A stretch of 64,000 nucleotides of DNA from assembly GCF_900496995.4 (NCBI RefSeq), contig NC_044004.1, forward strand, positions 84,451,538-84,515,537, given 5' to 3'. A program made the translations under genes and the position numbers. This document shows, one piece after another, positions 55,241 through 64,000 of this stretch. Within the stretch, counting starts at the first letter, position 1, and each line of letters starts with the position of its first letter. The stretch is from Aquila chrysaetos chrysaetos. Its lineage: Eukaryota; Chordata; Aves; Accipitriformes; Accipitridae. Under the pieces are notes generated by a model, which was not told the origin of the DNA, made no database searches, and saw nothing but the letters and a program-made list of their open reading frames with translations.

Positions 55241-55477
55241 CTAGTGGATCCAGGTAATAGCATTTGTAGTAGATGTACTTTGATCTCCTTGAAACTTCTC
55301 TTTGCCATTCGAGTATTTCTGAAAACTCGCTATCTCAGCTTCACAACCCTGGGAAGCATTTGGACCCAAAGCAGGAATGACCTCAGGTACTTCTGCATCG
55401 CACGTCTCATTGCCCTGCAGAGCAGAGGGGACAAGAAAAACAAGCAATGCTGATGTCCTCATTTCCACGCAGACCAA
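55241..55477 (-). CDS. Small ORF with signal-peptide-like start, unrecognised
   Basis: 78 residues starting MVCVEMRTSALLVFLVPSAL: a hydrophobic segment (about residues 8-20) ending in small residues, followed by an N-glycosylation-type NET and two cysteines. It has no family I recognise, no adjacent exon with matching phase, and it ends soon after. It may be chance or a decayed first exon. Listed only because the N-terminus is unusual among the frames in this region. Confidence 0.12.
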   Translation of the reverse strand: MVCVEMRTSALLVFLVPSALQGNETCDAEVPEVIPALGPNASQGCEAEIASFQKYSNGKEKFQGDQSTSTTNAITWIH

Positions 55478-56832
55478 GGTCTCACTGGGGCCAAAGTTAC
55501 ACTTGCCTAAAGCCCAAGTTCAAGTTCTTGCTGTTTGCTCTGCTTTCTACCTGCCGCCGCTGCGCTTCTGTGGGACCAGCAAAGGGCTGTTTGAATGTAG
55601 TGGCTGCGCACCAAAGCTAGAAACAGGGAGGTGCTCTGCCAACGGCTGTACAGTGCCCCAGCAGGGCAGCAGCAGTGGGAAAAAACTCCTGGCAGTGTGC
55701 TTTCCAGGAGAGTCTTTCATTGCTTCTTCTAGCTCCCCCGGATCAAACCCTCGCAGAGGACCGGAGTGAACACGAGCACAGAAATGGGAGAATGCGTATT
55801 TGCTGGGTTGTTAAATTGAGCAACTAAGTCAACATTCCTGGCAGACTGAGCTCATGCCCTGTCTGGGATTTGCTTCCCCACCCCTGGGCATCATCTCTCT
55901 GGTTTTCTGTTTCAATTGTCTGAATGCTAGCAGGAGAAAATGAGATAATACATATGGATTTCTTGCTCTTTTTTCCCCCCAAGTACAGCTGTCTGTCAGC
56001 AAGTGTCTGTTTTTCCTCCTGATTGTTTGCTGACATTGCTTTACAGCAAAGCCCCAGTGAGAAGAACTGCAGTCCTTTCCCAGCGTATGGGACAGACAGA
56101 TTGGTGAGAGGAGGAGGAAGGAAACCCCTTCTCTCCTGCAGGCCAATGATTAATTGTGAGTGAATGAAATGTAACTCTGGTACCAACTCTGCCTCCTACT
56201 TCTTGTCACAGGTTCATCTGAGAGACTTGCCAGGTAAATATCTGCTACTTTTGTGAGCATCAAAATTATGTTCAGTGTCCTCATTCTAGCCCATTGATAC
56301 CTATACGTGACTTACCACCCCTCCCGGCGTGCTGAAGAGCTGAAAAGAGTCGTCTGGCAGGGCATGATGTAACTTGTCAGCCAGATCTGCGTCAGCTCCT
56401 CCGAGCTTTGAAAAAACAGTGCGTGTAACTGAGAGCTACTTGACTGACATGTTCCAGGTCTTTATTCTAGTATGTGTAGCACGGCAGGACTCAGCTGCTG
56501 GCTGGCAGCGTGGCTGTCTCACGCACACCACAGCTGGGGAGGCCCTCTCCCAAGCACCCCATCTCCCCAGCCCAACCGGTGAGCGTGGGGACAAGAGAGC
56601 GGTGCCGTTTCCACAGCCCGTGCTTTGCGGCTGAAGGACGGGGGTCCGTCACCTTGCCATCACTCGTTTCTTGCTCCCTTCCCTCTGCCTACACACGCCG
56701 GGTCACCTCTGGGGTCCGCGGTGCCGACACCTGAGCTGTGCGGGGAAAGGGGTGTTGCAGGAACAGAAGAAACGGGCGGCCGCGGGCAGGAGGGACAGAG
56801 GGACCGCTTGTTCGCTCAGGCTGCAGCTCCCG

Positions 56833-56853
56833 GACAGACAGACAGACAGACAG
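56833..56853. repeat. (ACAG)n microsatellite
   Basis: Five tandem ACAG units lie within a locally GC-rich stretch (about 56.5-57.0 kb). Confidence 0.9.
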
Positions 56854-59561
56854 GCTCGGTACCCCCTCTAGCGTCCACCTGCCCAAACTGCCTGCCACTT
56901 CCGAACCACAGCGGCGACTGCGCCTTCCCGAAATCCTGAGGCACCCTCACGAGCAAGCACGGCGCCTGAAAAACTGCCCAGCTTCTGTTAAAGGGTCGGC
57001 TTCGGGGGAAAAAATCACACCGGGAACACCCGCCCTTTCTGCCGCAAGTAATAGTTTCTGGGCGCTCTTGTCTCCTTTCCCCCTATACTGTGCAAATTAA
57101 CCCTTTCTTGGTTGGGTTTTCCTGTTACTAAAACAAATTTTCTTGCCACTTCATCTCTGTGATGTTAAGTTTTGTCGATTAAGGTCAGGTTGTCATGTAT
57201 TAGATAGCAACAACCTCCCCTTCTCCAAATTCTTCGCAACCTTTGCAACGTCTGTGAGGAAAGTTGACTTAGTTGCTCAATTTTACAACCCAGCAAATAT
57301 GCGTTCTCCCATTTCTGTGCTCCTGTCCGCTCCACTCCTCTGCAATGTCTGCAGAGAGAGACCTCAGATAAAACAGGCATGAAAATTAAACGTCTGTGCC
57401 TTTACACAAAGAAATGCTCTCTGCATCAGGACCACAGCTTAGACAAAGGGGGGAAAAGCTGTGCTGCTGTCTGCGCTGCCTCTGTGACTAAGCAGAGGAT
57501 TTAGATACCCAGAGCTGTCAAACAGTAATAAAAGTCTCACTGCATGTGCTAGAAATCTTCCAGTGCTAAATGCATATCAATTCAGCCTACTTGTCATGTT
57601 TCTTCTAATGAAGAATTAGCATTAGTGTCAAAGCTTGTTAATGCCATATAAAAATTACTCTGTGAATATATATGTTACAAGCTCAATTTTGGTATGTTGC
57701 TGTACTGAATAACGTAGGAGGGAACAGTGACTTTCAGTTATCCTTATGCTACTGTTAAACACAATCATTGCAGTGTCTTGGTTGGCCTACATACCTAAGA
57801 GAACTCTGGAGGGAAAGACAGGGAATATTTAAAACAATGAAATCTTGGCATCACAATTATTATTTCTAAGTATGTATTTCTTACTGATACCTTTTGTTGA
57901 GGTAATTACTCTGGATAGTATTTTTGACCTCAGGCAGTAATTTACACGCATCAGCTTCCTCGTGAGCACGTATCAGCATGTTCCTAAAAGGAGTATGTTA
58001 GCTTTTGTTAAACACGCCGTGGAGGGCGGGAAGTGGTGCTCAAGCAGTAATATTATAGCATGACTCTCTGCCAAGCTGTGCTCGTGACATGCCAAACACA
58101 GGCACGGAAACTTGCAGCTTTAGCTTTCAAGCACCTTCAGATCTGACCCCAAATTAATGCTGACTTTTCTTGTCTTTAAATCTGTACCTACAGCCAGCAG
58201 TAACAGCGGCACTGGATCACCCAGAAAAACAGCCAGAAGGACAGACCTTTTGGAAAGAGCTAACGGCTCTGTGCCCCGCACTCCAACAGACCCATGGCAC
58301 CAGCAACCCCACGGCCCTGCCGGGGAGCAGGGTGCTGCAGGGGGCACTCGCAGTGTGGGCTCACGCCACCCCTCTGCCAGCCCTCATCCCTGGGGTCCCA
58401 GTCAGGCACAAACGGACGCTGGCAGGATCGGGTGCTCGGAGAGCACAGAGCAGCTGCGGTTCCTACTGAGGCTGCCTGGACCTGTAGCTGCTCACTATTT
58501 CTTTAACACATCCAGCCTGTGACAACCTGTGCAGGCTGCCCAGAACTCAGATACAGCCAAACGTAGATACCACACTTGTTTCCGCAGTGGATCCTGGCGC
58601 TACCCATATCAGCTAATATCGGTTCACATCCTTTTTGCCACAAATCTTTCCACTGATAATCACCCGTATGATTTTTGTCTACAAGGCGACTCACTCTACT
58701 TCCCTCTCTATATAAGAAGTGTTTGAACTTGACTCAGTGGTGTAGAAACTTTTTTCTTATAACTTGGATATTCAGCGTTAGATCCACATGGCCCCAAACT
58801 GTGTTCACTGTGTATCAAATTGCTTTTCCTTTTTACCCCTCTGCACCCAACTGTGCTTGCTTTCAGATAACCATTCGCTCTCCCCTGCAGATCACTGACC
58901 TATGGGGACATCAGCTAGGATGAAACTATTCTCCATTACCATCATTTGATCTCTTTTAGTTCTTTGAAATTTTGTATGCCACCTACATGCACAGTCTTCA
59001 TTTAGGCTAAATAAGACCCTAGAAGGTTTATTTCACTTTTCATAGCACTGACCTTCTACAGTGATCTTTTCCCTCTATGTCAAGACCAAACCAAAATAGT
59101 TTTACTTCAGTCTAAAAGAGAAAATAGTAGTCTGAGTCAAACCTTAAAAAAGAGAGGTGAGTGCCATTTTCCTGTATTTGGAACACGATGAGGATTTTAA
59201 AAAAATCCAAAGCCTGTAAAAACCAAATACCTCCTGGCCCCCAGGGGGGCAGTTTGGTACCACCCATCCTGATGCAGGTGATAATACAAATATTTTCTTA
59301 CAAAAGTGCATTATAAGAACCACTATGTCATCATACTTCAATCAGAAAGGCCCAAGGGTGGGTAAAGTGGTTCGGGAAATGATTAACTTGGCTATGTTGA
59401 TTGAGGTTGTTTTGGTAATTCATTTTTGCCTCAGCTTCCACAAAAATAAAAAAGCCTTTCCTATAGCCAGGCAGAAATTTGAAGTCAGGGGAACTGGGGC
59501 CATGCAGCCTTATATGCTTGTACATAATGGCCTTCCATGGTCATTAATCTTCTTTTTGTTT

Positions 59562-59578
59562 GCGTGTGTGTGTGTGTG
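59562..59578. repeat. (TG)n microsatellite
   Basis: Eight TG dinucleotides in AT-rich DNA. Confidence 0.9.
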
Positions 59579-62500
59579 AAATGCTGGCTAAAGGTACTGC
59601 TTGTACTTGTAAAAAACCCACCTGTTTTTTTAGTGGCTATTTTACTCATTTTAAGCACTTCTGCTACCCACACTGCATGGAAGAATGGGTGAAAGCCTAA
59701 AAGTGTACGAACATCTCGCAAAGAAAGATGCACAAGTACAGTTAAACGAAACAGTGCCTGAGCAGAAAGAACTTTTGCCACGAGATACAAAGACTTATCT
59801 TTGGAAACAGGCCTTCTGTGACAAAATTTGACATTTGAGCAGCTTCAAAATATAGCAAAAGTATAGAACCAGAGGATTTTTTTTTTTCTTATTGCTAGCA
59901 GATAGTCAAGTAAATGCTAAAAAAATAAACTATAAGGTCACATTATGGCTTTCTCAAAATAAATGTGGCAATACTTTTACTCCATGGGCTCCACCACCTA
60001 TTAAGACTCCTGTACTTTTCCAAGTCTAAAAGCAGAGTAGCGCAAATTACCATTTTTAAATGCCTGAGGGGAAAGCTGTCTTTACACTGCACCTTCCCTT
60101 GCCAAACAATGCAGTGATGCTATTCACAAATGAAAATTCAAGTTTGGATTTGGGGACTTGGAGCTAACACGGATCATCAGTATGATGCGTCTTAGGACCT
60201 TCTCAACATCTAGTGGTGAGGCCACTTCTTCAGTAGCATTGGCGGTTCCCACAGGATGCTGCAATCAGCTTCCCTTAGCTTTGTTGGCAGGAGGACTTTT
60301 CTGAAGTCCATATCTGGAGAGGTAAGAGGGACCCTGAAGGCTTTCCCACAGAAATGAGTGGGGTGGGGCATTGGTAGCCATTCCCCCTCCTGAACAAGTG
60401 ATGATGTATTAGTACTAAACCCACAGTTTCGACTTGCTCTGCTGGAATTAATTCAAATATTTGCCTCACACGTAAAATTGCATCTTTTATAATACCAATA
60501 TTTACACTATATTCACAGTCACGGAATGGGAAAATTCTCCTTGTGATACAAAAAAATATAGATCAGTTAATCTTGTTCTTCACAATAATTTAGATCTCAC
60601 TCAACCCAAAAAATGAAGATGAATTCTACATTTTATAATGACTCATACCAGGATGAAAAAACTGCAAAGCTTGAAATTCAACTACTAAAGCAGCAGTAAC
60701 CACACACTGCTATAGAAATCCGCATATAGGGGATTCTTCTGCTAACCTTCAGAAGAGATAGAATTTGGAGGCTGGCTTGTGGTAGACCAGATCTAACTTT
60801 GGAGCAGGGGAACAGAGAGTACAATGCAGGGACAATGCCCTTGTTCCTTCTTTCCCCTTTGAAAGATTCTTCACAATGCCGACGAGAAGTGTGTTACAGA
60901 TGACAGTACGCTCACCACAGTTCTGCGCTTTAGGAGCAAACCTCAACTGAAATGAAGCACGCAATTTGATTGAGACTGGTTTGTGAGATTTTTATTGAGA
61001 TTATTATTTGTGCAGACCATCTTGCGACATATGGAATTTAGAGGTGAGCTGATAAAGGCAGCAACACTGTTCTGTCATCACTGTCAGCTTTTGAAGGTTT
61101 CAAAACCCTTAGTATTAAGTCCTTAAAATCTCTAACATTACTTAAGAAGATGGTCCACACCGCACCAATTTGTTTAAGAAAGCCCTTAATCAGACTGCAG
61201 ACTGAAACAATTGCTCTAGAGCACAGTTTGCCCTAGCTGAGTACTCCTGAATTCAGAATCAATATGCCTCCACAGAACCGAGTAAATCTCTTCTCCATCT
61301 CTGAGAAAAGACAGGGTGCCTGGTCTTAAATCCTGCAGCAAATGTTGTTTTCCCTGTTCTCTCAAGGACAGCCTGGATCATGGCACAGTTCTAACACAAT
61401 AGTGTCAACAGATACAGCATACAGACCAGATAGTGACCAAACCTCTGGCTAGACGACTGCATTTGTGCTGGGCACCACCATGGCTCATGGAACATACTGC
61501 TCAAAGCACACTCTCTGTCCAAAAAATGCCTGTAATTACAAAAGCTTCACTGGGTAAAACTCTTCCCTTCAGAAGCACTCGAGTGTTATCGCTGGCTGTC
61601 ATGGTTACAGCTAACTCACTACCTGCATTCTCTCAACTGATGCTAACCTGAAGCATTCAAGAAGCAGCAAGATCAGGGAGCTCTCGTGGTCGGTCACTCC
61701 AAAACAACTTTTGTCAGGTGTCCCATGGCATTTCGTTGCTGTGTCCTACACCTCACGCCTTTTCGTGTTCACATTAGATGTTAACTGTGCAGGATGGTGC
61801 AGGTTTCTAGTCTTGACTCACTGACTGGTATAATCAGTGACAGTGACTCGGCTCTTGAGGAACACCAAGTATGCACAGATGCTGCAGACCCACTTCAGAG
61901 ATGGATGAAGTACCCTTTGGGATCTCCGAAGTCCCCTCCCCCCTTCAAGTGTTTGGCATCATTGCATTTAATCCATGTGCTGTACTGTCACACCAGTATT
62001 TATTTGGAAATTCTACATATATATGTATCTATATCCATACACAGCTTTTATGTTACCTACATATATTCTCCAATGGAACTCTCCATCGTAACCCCAGATT
62101 TTCTTAAGGAAGTTGGCTCTGCTACAATAATGAAGCTAAATTCAGGTGACCTAGGGCAAACCCTTCTGCACAGACTTGTTTTCATTACTGTAGTTTAAAT
62201 GAGAATCTTTTCAAGGTAATCTAAAATATCCCTGGACCTGAATTCCTTAGAAAAGAAATTGCAGTTGGGTATCTTAATGACCTTAAGAAACAAAGCCTTC
62301 ATTTAAACTTAAAAGCATCAGCTACAATTAAAGCACTGCTTCATTCTGATAGGATCTGTCTAAAGCACTGCCAGTCAAATCATAACAGGGGCCACCAACC
62401 TTCCACTTCTAACAAGCAATTAACTCTAGCAAGCTTTCTAAAAAACGTAGTCCTTCAGTAAATTAGGAAAAAAAAACAGAAGAAAACTTCCAATAGGTGA

Positions 62501-64000
62501 GTCTGACCAGTTTTATTTCTTCAGAGCACCATTTTTCACTGTTGAGTTGTGAATTCCATTGGAATAATAAAAATCATCTTCTACCCAACCCCTGCCCCCC
62601 AAAACCAAGAACTTAGCAGTTGATTTTGAAAAGAGAATCAAATATTTATGCCTCCACACATCAGCATTTAAGTCCAAAATCCAAGAAGCCTGTGAACACA
62701 GGCTAACCATAGCAGAGACTGATTTTTAGAAAAACAGGTGTTTTTCCCACTATCAGACAGAAATTCCCCACAAGCTTTACTATCTTGTGTTTCAGCTTGC
62801 TTTTTCTCTCAGGCAGTCTCACACTCTGAGGTCTACATGGCCCCCCTGCCAACAATCTGTAGTGGAGGTAACCGAAGGTAAACTCCAAATGAACACAATA
62901 CTACTACATTTCTCCTGTTTACTGTCATTTACTCTGCAAAGCTCTTAAATGTTCAAGTAAGTAAGTGTAAAATTGCAACACACTAACTGCTTTCTCATTA
63001 AGCATCAGAATAAACAGATGCTTATTTTAACACATTTCTTCAGGCAGTTGCTGATAGTTATCTTGCCACACGCTGTGGCCTGGGTAAACCGTGCTTAAAA
63101 ATGATCAGAGGCTGATTCTGCCAAATACGAAGACTGTTGCTGCCTGCAAGGTAAAAGCATGTTTCAAAGTACTAACAGCCCTTCAGCAGCTGTACAGCAT
63201 TAAGAAAATGTGATGTAACTTTGGAGCAGTGGAAACAGTAAAACTTCCTCCAATCCCAATTTTCTAGCTGTGTTTTGTCAGCTAACTGCCTAAACCCCCA
63301 ATAAATCCACTAAACTTCGAGTATGACGTTCTGTGTTTGATACCACTTTCATGCTGGTAAATGCCAGTCACAGATGTCACCAGTCCTGGAGGAAGTAGTT
63401 AGAAGAATTAAAGACGAGTTTCAGGATTGTCCCGATATGTATCATTGTAGCAAAAAGAGACGGCGATCCTTACAAAGTGATTTTGGCTGCAATTTGGAAA
63501 CTGAACATAGAAGTGACAACAAACTGGCAATCACATGACAATGTATTACTCTGGCCAGCGTAAATCAAAGAACATGGAGGTTAAGTAAAATGAACTGCAC
63601 TTCTGCCCCTGCAACAGAGAGCAGCTTCTCAGCAGTTAGCTGATGATGCAGGTGGTTTTTTTGCTTCTCACGTGTGGGCCAAGTTGCAAGACCAGTCTTC
63701 TCACAGCTGCAATTTCTGCACGGTCACTTCAACTTCAGCTTGGGTATTCTCCAGAAATAGTAATCCTTTCTGGGAGTTTCTTTGTTGTCTGTTTGATTTT
63801 ACTGCATGGGTGTCTGTTTCTGATCTTATGCCTCTCATTTCAGTTGCTGCTAATCTGATCATTATCTTGGGCAGTTAAGGATGTAGGCTAGAAAGGAGCT
63901 GTTCTCAATGGTCTGCTCTAGAAACCTCCTAAATCTAACTGGCTATCAACTGTGGCGGGAAAAGTCATGCTGGTCTTTTTTTTTTTTTCCACTATCACAG

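Larger units (their letters stand above)
55480..64000. other. AT-rich DNA with no recognised gene
   Basis: Frames are short and unrecognised. On the minus strand AATAAA occurs at 60,991-60,996 (in CAATAAAAATC) and 62,512-62,517, so part of 61-64 kb could be the 3' UTR of a minus-strand gene lying to the right. In mammals the minus-oriented THAP6/ODAPH would be expected in that direction. No coding exon confirms this. Kinase motifs of CDKL2 were looked for on the plus strand and not seen. Confidence 0.4.

Noticed and set aside
55028..55453. 141-residue plus-strand frame considered as a retroviral or receptor fragment
   Set aside because: No motif from either family, and the frame overlaps the minus-strand small ORF. 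Neither has splice or conservation support.

Overview
This is vertebrate nuclear DNA, almost certainly from a bird. Two well-known genes are recognised exon by exon, with GT-AG introns, CpG-island promoters, CR1 LINE fragments and a solo LTR of a type common in bird genomes. There is no bacterial or viral gene organisation, and most open reading frames here are chance ORFs in introns or GC-rich DNA.

Layout. (1) 1-7,559, minus strand: the first four coding exons of USO1 (p115), running off the left edge. (2) 7.06-10.86 kb: two CpG islands in a head-to-head intergenic region, the left one for USO1 and the right one for G3BP2. (3) 10.2-39.7 kb, plus strand: the complete G3BP2 gene, with one non-coding first exon, eleven coding exons (482 codons plus stop) and a 3' UTR of about 1 kb. 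The 9.3-kb first intron carries a degraded CR1 into which an endogenous-retroviral solo LTR was inserted with a perfect 5-bp target duplication. (4) 39.7-50 kb: no recognised protein gene. It holds a small GC patch (41.7 kb), a CpG island (44.3-45.2 kb) with splice-like signals on the plus strand, several degenerate tandem repeats (45.9-48.6 kb), and a second CpG island (48.9-50.0 kb) with a GC-box array. On the minus strand that second island leads into two AATAAA signals only about 0.6 kb away. (5) 51.0-53.2 kb, minus strand: broken exon remnants resembling avian maestro heat-like repeat (MROH) genes. (6) 54-64 kb: a CR1 fragment, simple repeats and otherwise featureless DNA.

The USO1-G3BP2 pair is conserved synteny: the human genes are also adjacent and divergent. 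USO1 tethers vesicles to the Golgi. G3BP2 nucleates stress granules. They share a promoter neighbourhood rather than a pathway. CDKL2, which follows G3BP2 in mammals, was not found up to 64,000. I found no convincing novel system. The most useful leads are the nested LTR, the MROH relic, and the two CpG islands with possible unannotated transcripts.
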